Shown here in pieces: positions 13,889 to 19,321 of a stretch of DNA of 32,432 nt. The position numbers were made by a program, and so were the translations under genes. Source of the stretch: a virus; IMG/VR virus record IMGVR_UViG_3300043468_001598, positions 1-32,432 of that record, one strand, 5' to 3'. How positions within the stretch are numbered: the stretch's first letter is position 1; each line of letters opens with the position of its first letter. The notes beneath the pieces were generated by a model. It was not told where the DNA came from, did not search any database, and was given only the letters and a program-made list of their open reading frames with translations.

Positions 13889-13963
13889 GGGCTGGTAGTG
13901 ATAATGGGAGCACGGGGCCTTTGCACGGCTCAGGTAAGAGTTCGATTCTCTTTCGGTCCACCA
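13889..13963 (+). tRNA. tRNA-Ala(UGC)
   Basis: Acceptor GGGCTGG with TCGGTCC (three G-U pairs), anticodon arm GGGCC-TTTGCAC-GGCTC, T-loop TTCGATT, encoded ACCA. It starts three bases after hairpin copy 1. Confidence 0.8.
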
Positions 13964-13967
13964 ATTA

Positions 13968-14041
13968 GGGGTGTAGTATAACGGTCAGTACAACGGGCTT
14001 TGAACTCGTGGGTCTAGGTTCGATTCCTGGCACCCCCGCCA
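13968..14041 (+). tRNA. tRNA-Gln(UUG)
   Basis: Acceptor begins GGGGTGT and pairs with the CACCCCC end; anticodon loop CTTTGAA; T-loop TTCGATT; GCCA end encoded. The next gene's ATG starts at the following base. Confidence 0.9.
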
Positions 14042-14053
14042 ATGGAGATAGAC

Positions 14054-14278
14054 ATGGTAAGAAAAACTAAGGTGGCTGAGAAGCCTGCAAAGAAAGAAGC
14101 AAAAGTTGCACCAGTCAAGAAGCCCAAACAGGCCAAGATCGAAGTTGATGCTGTAGAACAAGTTAAAGATGGCACTTATAAAGGTGAATATAGTACTTCT
14201 TCATACAACAAAGGAGAACTAATTAGTTTTGATATTGATTGGGATCGATTGAAAGAACATTTACGGAAGGTTGGCTGA
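14054..14278 (+). CDS. Hypothetical Lys-rich protein (74 residues)
   Basis: The start at 14054 is chosen because GGAG lies five bases upstream; an in-frame ATG at 14042 abuts tRNA-Gln and lacks a ribosome site. The protein starts MVRKTKVAEKPAKKEAKVAP, is Lys/Ala/Pro-rich for about 35 residues, then has a more ordinary region (GTYKGEYSTSSYNKGELISF) ending WDRLKEHLRKVG. Its last 14 bases, including the TGA, are the 5' end of tRNA-Ser(GCU). No family is recognised; nucleic-acid binding is possible from the basic tail. Confidence 0.55.
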   Translation: MVRKTKVAEKPAKKEAKVAPVKKPKQAKIEVDAVEQVKDGTYKGEYSTSSYNKGELISFDIDWDRLKEHLRKVG

Positions 14279-14356
14279 GAGGCTCAAGGCAGCGGTTTGC
14301 TAAACCGTCGATTCAGGAAACTGGGTCCGTGGGTTCGAATCCCACACCTTCCACCA
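14265..14356 (+). tRNA. tRNA-Ser(GCU)
   Basis: Class II tRNA with a long variable arm. Acceptor GGAAGGT pairs with ACCTTCC; anticodon arm CGGT-TTGCTAA-ACCG; T-arm GTGGG-TTCGAAT-CCCAC; CCA encoded. The 5' end overlaps the Lys-rich gene. Confidence 0.92.
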
Positions 14357-14357
14357 G

Positions 14358-14432
14358 GCTGATGTAGATCAGTGGTAGATCGCTGACTTGGTAAGTCAGA
14401 GGCCGTGAGTTCAATCCTCGCCATCAGCACCA
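14358..14432 (+). tRNA. tRNA-Thr(GGU)
   Basis: Acceptor GCTGATG/CATCAGC, D-arm GATC...GATC, anticodon arm CTGAC-TTGGTAA-GTCAG, T-loop TTCAATC, ACCA encoded. Confidence 0.92.
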
Positions 14433-14438
14433 AAAGAG

Positions 14439-14945
14439 ATGAAAATGTTAGATCTACATGTATTTGACAATGTATTTGATGACAAAGTTTTAAATGCATA
14501 TCTGAAACGCATCACCGAACATTTTGCGGTACAGCAGCAGACCGGTGAAGTATTACAATGGCATCCGCATCGAAACATTAGATTGGATGTGCAAGATCCC
14601 ATGGTATTAGAAGTTAAAGAATTTTTGCAATCCAAACTAAGAATGCGTACCAGTTGTTATGATGTAGAACTACAGACCTGGCCCATAGGTTCCTACAGCG
14701 ATTTGCATTGTCATGACAAGACCAATTATGGACGTGCTGGTCTAGGAGACTATAACAGTTTACTGTATTTGAACGATGATTTTGAAGGTGGTGAATTTTT
14801 TACGGAGCACGGCATTACCATTGTACCAAAAAAGAATAGACTCACATTTTTTGATGGGTATAGAATAGCGCACGGTCTTAGGACTGTAGAAAAACGCAAC
14901 AGGCATACATTGATTTTTTGGTGGTCAAACACCATGTGGTTGTAG
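14439..14945 (+). CDS. 2-oxoglutarate/Fe(II)-dependent oxygenase
   Basis: A 168-residue prolyl-4-hydroxylase-type oxygenase, a family common in aquatic T4-like phages. The iron ligands are H and D in LHCHDKT and the distal H in FFDGYRIAHGLRTV; the 2-oxoglutarate Arg is in KRNRHTLIFWW. Between them, LGDYNSLLYLNDDFEGGEF is the usual core strand and turn. It hydroxylates a protein or small-molecule substrate using 2-oxoglutarate and oxygen; the substrate is unknown. The start follows AAAAGAG seven bases after tRNA-Thr, and the stop begins the gene-free RNA region. Confidence 0.85.
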   Translation: MKMLDLHVFDNVFDDKVLNAYLKRITEHFAVQQQTGEVLQWHPHRNIRLDVQDPMVLEVKEFLQSKLRMRTSCYDVELQTWPIGSYSDLHCHDKTNYGRAGLGDYNSLLYLNDDFEGGEFFTEHGITIVPKKNRLTFFDGYRIAHGLRTVEKRNRHTLIFWWSNTMWL

Positions 14946-15135
14946 TATCCCCGGACCTATGCCGGTTATCAGAGGCGCGACAAGACCAGCGTTAGGAGTC
15001 TTAGGTTTCTTTTTTCCTCCCTCTGGGCCATTCATCCAGCAGGGTAAAACAAAAGATAGGACGTGTCATCCGATACACAAGACACTGGACAGGGCAATAC
15101 CTCATGTCGGGGCTCTTGGGAAAGAGTAGCCGATA

Positions 15136-15237
15136 CCATATTGAAGCACACTTGAAGACCCGTCAAGGACCAACGCTACGATGCATAGACATATAAGCCG
15201 GGGCGAAAAAGTTTGGTATTAGTGTGTTTCAATATGG
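15136..15237 (+). repeat. CCATATT-stem hairpin, copy 2
   Basis: Arms CCATATTGAAGCACA (15136-15150) and TGTGTTTCAATATGG (15223-15237), with an extra C-G pair inside. The loop of about 70 bases holds CTTGA/TCAAG and ACCAA/TTGGT stems. Confidence 0.85.
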
Positions 15238-15359
15238 TAGCAATACCATAACACGTGGCCATCAGCGTGTATAAAGGCGGCGAGTCTTAAACGAAGTCGG
15301 TGACGGGATAGGTAGAACAGTTACTCCGAAAATGTAACGCCGGATTTTGTAACCGGCAA

Positions 15360-15459
15360 CCATATTGAAGCACATTCCTGCCGTATTGGTCTACGGTTCG
15401 AAAAGCGATAGGACCTAGAGTAACCGCCTAGGGAGTTTGAAGAGTGTGTTTCAATATGG
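15360..15459 (+). repeat. CCATATT-stem hairpin, copy 3
   Basis: Identical arms at 15360-15374 and 15445-15459. The loop holds CCGT/ACGG and CCTAG/CTAGG stems and is unrelated in sequence to the loop of copy 2. Confidence 0.85.
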
Positions 15460-15652
15460 TGAGTAGGAAGTAACCGTGAGCCGACTTGGTGAGGTTGCAG
15501 ACTAAAGATCAACTTCGACCGCGTAGATAGTCCGGACTATCGTTTGAAACGGAAGATGCATCCATCCCCTGCCCTACTGATCATAAGTCCGATGTGAAAT
15601 GAAGGTCAAAGTTTTTCGAGACTCAATTGGCAGTGATTTTCATCTTAGGACA

Positions 15653-15791
15653 CCATATTGAAGCGCATTTCAAAATCCCGAAACTTTCTAGCACGGGTCG
15701 ACACAACCTAGAAAGCAACCGAAAAAAGGGTAAGATTGCAAGAGTGGGATACTCGGCGGTGAGAATCCGCAGGAAGTGTGTTTCAATATGG
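15653..15791 (+). repeat. CCATATT-stem hairpin, copy 4
   Basis: Arms CCATATTGAAGCGCA (15653-15667) and TGTGTTTCAATATGG (15777-15791). The A-to-G change turns an A-U pair into a G-U pair. This is the longest loop, with CTTTCTAG/CTAGAAAG, GAGT/ACTC and GCGG/CCGC stems. Confidence 0.85.
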
Positions 15792-15982
15792 TAGATTAAA
15801 AATTAGTCCCGCCACACCTGTTGCTCAAATCCCTAGAGTTAGCGGTGCTCCCAGGGCGAGGCGGGTGCAAGCCCCGTCAACTAAAATACACTTGCAATTG
15901 GCGCTGCAAGGTACGGATGTCTAGCCTGAGGACTGTCGTCCAAGACACAGAAGACAATATGAAACCAGTTTAGGGACTGGTG

Positions 15983-16046
15983 CCATATTGAAGCACATTG
16001 CTGCGAACAGGTTGATCGCTGTATCTGGTAGTGTGTTTCAATATGG
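15983..16046 (+). repeat. CCATATT-stem hairpin, copy 5
   Basis: Arms at 15983-15997 and 16032-16046; the right arm's final GG is the 5' end of tRNA-Met. It has the shortest loop (34 bases). The left arm follows the ACCAGT/ACTGGT hairpin. Confidence 0.85.
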
Positions 16047-16120
16047 TAATGTAGCATAGCGGCTAATGCAGCACCTTCATACGGTGCCTATCGTCAGTTC
16101 GAGTCTGACCATTACTACCA
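16045..16120 (+). tRNA. tRNA-Met(CAU) or tRNA-Ile2(CAU)
   Basis: Acceptor GGTAATG/CATTACT (G1-U72), D-stem GCAT/ATGC, anticodon arm GCACC-TTCATAC-GGTGC, T-arm GTCAG-TTCGAGT-CTGAC, ACCA encoded. Its first two bases lie in hairpin copy 5. Confidence 0.88.
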
Positions 16121-16125
16121 GTTAT

Positions 16126-16217
16126 GGAGGGTTAACCGAGCTGGGCTCGGCACTGTCTTGAAAACAGAGGGATTGGCGATGAGCCGGTTGGAGTTCGATT
16201 CTACCAGCCCTCCTCCA
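16126..16217 (+). tRNA. tRNA-Ser(UGA)
   Basis: Class II. Acceptor GGAGGGT/GCCCTCC, anticodon arm CTGT-CTTGAAA-ACAG, long variable arm, CCA encoded. The discriminator base is U, where G is usual for Ser. Confidence 0.9.
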
Positions 16218-16226
16218 AAAAAATGC

Positions 16227-16254
16227 TTGACAACTAGCATCAAGGTGCTAGAAT
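16227..16254 (+). promoter_or_regulatory. Sigma70 promoter for distal tRNA genes
   Basis: TTGACA, 16-base spacer, TAGAAT. The context GCTTGACAACTAG matches the promoter at 12954. It would start just before tRNA-Asn. Confidence 0.7.
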
Positions 16255-16272
16255 AGTAGTTGTAGTAATTAT

Positions 16273-16349
16273 TCCAGGACGGCCACAAGGTGGGGCAGCG
16301 GACTGTTAATCCGTTCATCAGGTAGGTTCGATTCCTACTCCTGGAGCCA
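16273..16349 (+). tRNA. tRNA-Asn(GUU)
   Basis: Acceptor TCCAGGA/TCCTGGA, anticodon loop CTGTTAA, T-arm GTAGG-TTCGATT-CCTAC, GCCA end encoded. Confidence 0.92.
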
Positions 16350-16351
16350 AT

Positions 16352-16429
16352 GTTGGGATGGCAGAGAGGTCCAATGCAAGTGCCTGCAAAGCACTACGGT
16401 CGTCGGTTCGAATCCGACTCCCAACTCCA
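16352..16429 (+). tRNA. tRNA-Cys(GCA)
   Basis: Acceptor GTTGGGA/TCCCAAC, anticodon arm AGTGC-CTGCAAA-GCACT, T-loop TTCGAAT, discriminator U and CCA encoded. Confidence 0.92.
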
Positions 16430-16443
16430 GAATGTAAGAATTT

Positions 16444-16518
16444 GGTCTGTTAGTTCATCGGTAAGAATAGCGGCTTGTCACGCCGCAGAGACGGGTTCGA
16501 TTCCCGTACAGACCGCCA
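16444..16518 (+). tRNA. tRNA-Asp(GUC)
   Basis: Acceptor GGTCTGT/ACAGACC, anticodon arm GCGGC-TTGTCAC-GCCGC, T-arm CGGG-TTCGATT-CCCG, GCCA end encoded. Confidence 0.93.
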
Positions 16519-16525
16519 AGTTTAT

Positions 16526-16600
16526 GCACCGTTCGACTATCGGTTAGGTCACTAGACTTTCAATCTGGAGAGACGGGTTCGACTCCCGTACGGTGTACCA
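16526..16600 (+). tRNA. tRNA-Glu(UUC)
   Basis: Acceptor GCACCGT/ACGGTGT, anticodon arm CTAGA-CTTTCAA-TCTGG, T-loop TTCGACT, ACCA encoded. Confidence 0.92.
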
Positions 16601-16608
16601 AGAATTAT

Positions 16609-16682
16609 CTCGGTGTAGTATAATGGCATTACGTCGGTCTCCAAAACCGGTTATGGCGGTTCGAATCCGTCCACCGAGGCCA
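16609..16682 (+). tRNA. tRNA-Trp(CCA)
   Basis: Acceptor CTCGGTG/CACCGAG, anticodon arm TCGGT-CTCCAAA-ACCGG, discriminator G and CCA encoded. Confidence 0.92.
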
Positions 16683-16683
16683 T

Positions 16684-16760
16684 ACCACTGTAGCTCAGTT
16701 GAATAGAGTGCCTGGCTACGAACCAGGAGGTCGTGGGTTTGAATCCTGCCAGTGGTGCCA
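16684..16760 (+). tRNA. tRNA-Arg(ACG)
   Basis: Acceptor ACCACTG/CAGTGGT, D-arm GCTC...GAGT, anticodon arm CCTGG-CTACGAA-CCAGG, GCCA end encoded. Confidence 0.92.
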
Positions 16761-16768
16761 GTTTTAAA

Positions 16769-16857
16769 GGGACCTGCCCCTATCAGCGGACTGTAAATCC
16801 GTCGTCAGAAAACCGATAGGAAGTAGACAAGTGGAGCGTTACCACCAGGGCCCACCA
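16769..16857 (+). tRNA. tRNA-Tyr(GUA), D-arm replaced
   Basis: Acceptor GGGACCT/AGGGCCC (one A-G mismatch), anticodon arm CGGA-CTGTAAA-TCCG, ACCA encoded. Only about 11 bases separate acceptor and anticodon stems, so there is no normal D-arm. CCTATC there pairs with GATAGG in the variable region. The T-loop is AGCGTTA, the same AG substitution as tRNA-Phe. Confidence 0.75.
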
Positions 16858-16861
16858 GATA

Positions 16862-16935
16862 CTCGGATTGGTGAAATGGTATCATTCGTGCTTTGGGAGC
16901 ATGAGGCGCAAGTTCGATTCTTGCATCCGAGACCA
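16862..16935 (+). tRNA. tRNA-Pro(UGG)
   Basis: Acceptor CTCGGAT/ATCCGAG, anticodon arm CGTGC-TTTGGGA-GCATG, T-loop TTCGATT, ACCA encoded. Confidence 0.92.
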
Positions 16936-16940
16936 GTAAT

Positions 16941-17014
16941 GGTGTTGTTAGTGTAGTGGTTGCACACCTGTCTGTGAAACAGGTAGAGAGGGTTCGATTC
17001 CCCACTTCACCCCA
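16941..17014 (+). tRNA. tRNA-His(GUG), weak acceptor stem
   Basis: Anticodon arm CCTGT-CTGTGAA-ACAGG is clear and the 3' end is CACC-CCA. The 5' GGTGTTG pairs with the 3' strand except for two U-U mismatches, and the outer T-stem also has mismatches. It may be degenerate or need editing. Confidence 0.75.
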
Positions 17015-17018
17015 GTTT

Positions 17019-17095
17019 GCCCCGGTGACGGAATAGGTATACGTGTTGGTCTTAGAAACCAAATTTTGGGAGTTCGACTCTCCCCTGGGGCACCA
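17019..17095 (+). tRNA. tRNA-Leu(UAG)
   Basis: Acceptor GCCCCGG pairs with the CTGGGGC end (one G-U), anticodon arm TTGGT-CTTAGAA-ACCAA, T-arm GGGAG-TTCGACT-CTCCC, ACCA encoded. The variable loop is short for Leu. Confidence 0.88.
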
Positions 17096-17105
17096 TATAT
17101 ACGGC

Positions 17106-17744
17106 ATGAAACCAAAAGCCGCCGTATTTGTGCATCATCCTCAGTGCAGCATCCAAAGTGCACATGGCATAGTTAGAACGTTGTACGATGATTTTGACAT
17201 AGATTGCATAGGCAAACCGGATTTAAATGATAGGAAACTTAAGAAGTATGACATACTATGTGTGCCTGGTGGCATAGGCGACAGTGATACCTGGCATGCG
17301 ATCCTGGAAGATCAGGCCCACAGTCTGAGAAATTTTACGGCTAGTGGTCGACGTTACCTGGGTATTTGCATGGGGGCATATTGGGCCGGACAGCATTATT
17401 TGAAGTTGTTGGATGGTGTAGATGCAGTACAGTACATTAAAAGACCGGGTGCAGACATACTACGAAGTTTCGGCACCGTTGCCAGCATAGATTGGTTGGG
17501 TCAAAACGAAAACATGTATTTTTACGATGGTTGTAGTTTGCTGGGTGATGAAGCCCGGTTTAGAACCATAGCACGATATAGCAATGGCGATGCAGCTGCC
17601 ATCATACAGGACAACATAGGCTGCATAGGACCACATCCCGAAAGCGATGTGTATTGGTATAGCAAGAAGTTCATGCGGCCCTACTGGCATGAGTACAGGC
17701 ATCATGAACTGCTTAGAAATTTTGTAAAGGAAATGTTTGTTTAA
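17106..17744 (+). CDS. Class I glutamine amidotransferase-like protein (BPL_N type)
   Basis: A 212-residue protein starting MKPKAAVFVHHPQCS; an in-frame start at 17043 is rejected because it lies inside tRNA-Leu. The fold markers are LCVPGGIGDSDTW, the nucleophile elbow YLGICMGAYWAG (Cys88) and GPHPESD near the end (His177, Glu179), a Cys-His-Glu triad like that of GATase-1/DJ-1-PfpI proteins and the N-terminal domain of some biotin-protein ligases. No partner synthetase is nearby, so the activity may be hydrolytic or peptidase-like. It sits between tRNA-Leu and tRNA-Gly and its stop lies one base before the latter. Confidence 0.72.
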   Translation: MKPKAAVFVHHPQCSIQSAHGIVRTLYDDFDIDCIGKPDLNDRKLKKYDILCVPGGIGDSDTWHAILEDQAHSLRNFTASGRRYLGICMGAYWAGQHYLKLLDGVDAVQYIKRPGADILRSFGTVASIDWLGQNENMYFYDGCSLLGDEARFRTIARYSNGDAAAIIQDNIGCIGPHPESDVYWYSKKFMRPYWHEYRHHELLRNFVKEMFV

Positions 17745-17745
17745 G

Positions 17746-17816
17746 CGGGTTGTTAGAGGAATACGTTTGGCCTTCCAAGCCGAAAGATGCAGGTTCGATG
17801 CCTGTAGCCCGCTCCA
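17746..17816 (+). tRNA. tRNA-Gly(UCC)
   Basis: Acceptor GCGGGTT/AGCCCGC, anticodon loop CTTCCAA, T-arm GCAGG-TTCGATG-CCTGT, UCCA end encoded. Confidence 0.9.
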
Positions 17817-17818
17817 TA

Positions 17819-17893
17819 CCCGGATTAGCTCAGAGGAAGAGCAGCGTCTTGATAAGGCGAAGGCGGATGGATCGTTACCATCATCCGGGACCA
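17819..17893 (+). tRNA. tRNA-Ile(GAU)
   Basis: Acceptor CCCGGAT/ATCCGGG, D-arm GCTC...GAGC, anticodon arm GCGTC-TTGATAA-GGCGA, ACCA encoded. The T-loop is ATCGTTA, with A at position 54. Confidence 0.9.
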
Positions 17894-17900
17894 GTTTTTC

Positions 17901-17975
17901 GCAGGATTAATTCAGTGGTAGAATGTCTCGTTGCCAACGAGAATGTCAAGGGTTCGAATCCCTTATCCTGCTCCA
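17901..17975 (+). tRNA. tRNA-Gly(GCC)
   Basis: Acceptor GCAGGAT/ATCCTGC, anticodon arm TCTCG-TTGCCAA-CGAGA, T-arm AAGGG-TTCGAAT-CCCTT, UCCA end encoded. Confidence 0.93.
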
Positions 17976-17976
17976 T

Positions 17977-18051
17977 TGGGAATTAGCTCAGCGGTAGAGC
18001 AACGCCCTTACAAGGCGAAGGTCCACAGTTCGATCCTGTGATTCCCAACCA
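17977..18051 (+). tRNA. tRNA-Val(UAC)
   Basis: Acceptor TGGGAAT/ATTCCCA, D-arm GCTC...GAGC, anticodon loop CTTACAA, T-arm CACAG-TTCGATC-CTGTG, ACCA encoded. Confidence 0.92.
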
Positions 18052-18073
18052 AATGATGAAAGAGGAGATCATC

Positions 18074-18628
18074 ATGCCAGTGCTTGCCCTAGATGTTTCA
18101 GGTACACCACGACAGTGGATCAGCAACGAAGATGCCATTAGCTATCAGGCCACCGACAGCGTAGCCTGGAGCATGGGCGATGTCGTTGTTCGCTACAGAG
18201 GTGGTACTCAAAGGACCGGCACCAAAAGCTATCTAGAGTGTGCAAGCATCATAGCCATCAAGGGGCATGGGTTCAATCCACACAAGCATGCCAAGGTAGC
18301 TTTGAGCAATCGAACCTTATTTGGTCGTGACCGAATGATGTGCGCATACTGTGGTACGCAGCATGCCAGTGCCGGCAAATTAAGCCGTGACCACATTGTG
18401 CCACGCAGCCGTGGCGGCTCCGATGCCTGGATGAATGTTGTAACGGCTTGTCGTAGTTGCAACAGCAAAAAAGACAACTTGACCCTCAAAGAAAGTGGCA
18501 TGGAGTTGCTGTACGTACCCTATGTGCCTAACCATTTTGAGAACATGATACTTCAGAATAGAAATATTCTTACCGATCAAATGGATTACCTGATGTCTGG
18601 TGTACCCAGACACAGTAGACTGCTTTAG
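18074..18628 (+). CDS. HNH endonuclease
   Basis: A 184-residue protein. The start at 18074 (MPVLALDVSGTPRQW) is chosen because GAGGAG lies seven bases upstream; in-frame ATGs at 18038 and 18053 overlap or abut tRNA-Val. The C-terminal half has the McrA-type HNH signature: CAYCGTQHASAG, LSRDHIVPRSRGGSDAWMNV and ACRSCNSKKDNLT, with two CxxC zinc pairs and the DH catalytic motif. The N-terminal 90 residues resemble those of other stand-alone phage HNH proteins. It may be a homing-type nuclease associated with this tRNA cluster, which would fit its mosaic build. Its stop codon TAG supplies the first G of tRNA-Thr(UGU). Confidence 0.85.
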   Translation: MPVLALDVSGTPRQWISNEDAISYQATDSVAWSMGDVVVRYRGGTQRTGTKSYLECASIIAIKGHGFNPHKHAKVALSNRTLFGRDRMMCAYCGTQHASAGKLSRDHIVPRSRGGSDAWMNVVTACRSCNSKKDNLTLKESGMELLYVPYVPNHFENMILQNRNILTDQMDYLMSGVPRHSRLL

Positions 18629-18701
18629 CCCTCTTAGTTAAATGGTATAACATCGGCTTTGTAACCCGAAATTATCTGTTCGATTCAGTTAGGGGGCACC
18701 A
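18628..18701 (+). tRNA. tRNA-Thr(UGU)
   Basis: Acceptor GCCCTCT/AGGGGGC, anticodon loop TTTGTAA within TCGG/CCGA, T-loop TTCGATT, ACCA encoded. Base 1 is the last base of the HNH stop codon. The T-stem has a mismatch. Confidence 0.85.
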
Positions 18702-18705
18702 GCAT

Positions 18706-18780
18706 ACCACCGTAGTCTAATGGAAAGGCAACGCTCTTCTAAAGCGTCCTATGGGGGTTCGAGTCCCTCCGGTGGTGCCA
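18706..18780 (+). tRNA. tRNA-Arg(UCU)
   Basis: Acceptor ACCACCG/CGGTGGT, anticodon arm ACGCT-CTTCTAA-AGCGT, T-arm GGGGG-TTCGAGT-CCCTC, GCCA end encoded. Confidence 0.92.
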
Positions 18781-18782
18781 GT

Positions 18783-18857
18783 TGCGGGGTAGCTCAGTAG
18801 AAGAGCGCCGGGCTCATAATCCGGAGGTCGGGGGTGCGACTCCCTCTCCCGCTACCA
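18783..18857 (+). tRNA. tRNA-Met(CAU), initiator-like
   Basis: With base 1 at 18783, the acceptor starts with an unpaired U1/U72 followed by GCGGGG/TCCCGC. The anticodon arm CCGGG-CTCATAA-TCCGG carries the run of G-C pairs typical of initiators (one is G-U). ACCA is encoded. The T-loop is TGCGACT. Confidence 0.75.
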
Positions 18858-18868
18858 GCAAGAAGGGT

Positions 18869-18894
18869 GCGTATATGCCCAAAAGGCTATACGC
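18869..18894. terminator. Hairpin between converging units, candidate bidirectional terminator
   Basis: GCGTATA (18869-18875) pairs perfectly with TATACGC (18888-18894), extended inside by GCC/GGC. It lies between the last tRNA gene and the end of the leftward membrane-protein operon. A clear U-run is lacking, so termination is inferred. Confidence 0.5.
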
Positions 18895-18916
18895 GACCCA
18901 TACATCAATCCACCAT

Positions 18917-19321
18917 TCAACCGGACTTGGCTTCATCTTTTTTGTCTTTGTCCGCAGCTCTCTGAGCAGCAGCACCTGCCATGGCAGCTTCCTTGCCTGT
19001 ACCAGCCAGCATGATGCCGCTTAGTGTACCGCATAAGAAAGTGGCTACTGGTATGATGAGTTCAAAAAACTTCTGATCTATGGGACTGATGGCATTCAAG
19101 GGCTGAGTTACAAACATGATGCTGTATAGCACAGTAAATACAATGCCTATGAGAGTAAAGGCCAAACAGCATCCAATGATGAACTTAAGCCTGACCATGA
19201 GTTCGTTTTCGGTGTAGCGTTCACCCTTTTTGCTTCTAGCAGCATCTTGCTTGGGTGGTTCTGGTTTTGGTTCATCAGATTTTCCAAGCACCTTATCGAT
19301 CATATCTTGCATTATTTGCAC
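18917..19321 (-). CDS. Hypothetical two-helix membrane protein
   Basis: A 134-residue protein starting MQIMQDMIDKVLGKSDEPKP. A charged N-terminal third is followed by two transmembrane helices, FIIGCCLAFTLIGIVFTVLYSI and FELIIPVATFLCGTLSGIMLAG, and a tail rich in Ala, Lys and Asp. It is the last gene of a leftward run of membrane proteins and overlaps the lipoprotein gene by 10 bases. The size and two-helix layout are compatible with a holin, but nothing specific supports that. Confidence 0.6.
   Translation of the reverse strand: MQIMQDMIDKVLGKSDEPKPEPPKQDAARSKKGERYTENELMVRLKFIIGCCLAFTLIGIVFTVLYSIMFVTQPLNAISPIDQKFFELIIPVATFLCGTLSGIMLAGTGKEAAMAGAAAQRAADKDKKDEAKSG

Larger units (their letters stand above)
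14946..16044 (+). ncRNA. Candidate large structured noncoding RNA (about 1.1 kb)
   Basis: No plausible gene is seen on either strand over 1.1 kb, unusual in so compact a genome, but stems are dense. Examples are GTGT/ACAC (15063-15078), CTCTT/AAGAG (15112-15125), GTTAC/GTAAC near 15320-15338, GCCGG/CCGGC near 15339-15357, CTTTCTAG/CTAGAAAG in 15683-15715, CCCGCC/GGCGGG (about 15808-15865), CTTGCA/TGCAAG (15890-15909) and ACCAGT/ACTGGT (15964-15981). A long-range helix AAGTCGG (15294-15300) with CCGACTT (15481-15487) closes a multi-helix domain that includes a tRNA-D-arm-like GGTGACGGGATAGGTA. Four copies of a shared 15-bp stem punctuate it. Size, ornate structure and tRNA neighbours recall GOLLD/ROOL-type phage RNAs, but I cannot confirm membership. 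Confidence 0.7.

Noticed and set aside
13540-13926. Leftward 128-codon frame across tRNA-Lys
   Set aside because: It runs antisense through a tRNA, a hairpin and the GGQ gene; a familiar antisense-of-tRNA artefact.
15285-15362. An additional tRNA ending at AACCA near 15358
   Set aside because: It has a D-arm-like GGTGACGGGATAGGTA and two hairpins, but both loops are nine bases and there is no acceptor strand before the CCA; the matching strand lies at 15481-15487. Treated as part of the large RNA.
15321-15512. Leftward 63-codon frame in the RNA region
   Set aside because: It crosses several conserved-looking stems, has no ribosome site and no protein-like pattern.
14946-16044. Self-splicing group I or group II intron
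   Set aside because: No interrupted gene flanks it, the neighbouring tRNAs are intact, and I could not recognise the intron core elements. A covariance search should still be run.
13820-16046. CRISPR array from repeated short elements
   Set aside because: The repeats occur as inverted pairs around variable loops, not as direct repeats with even spacers, and no cas gene is present.
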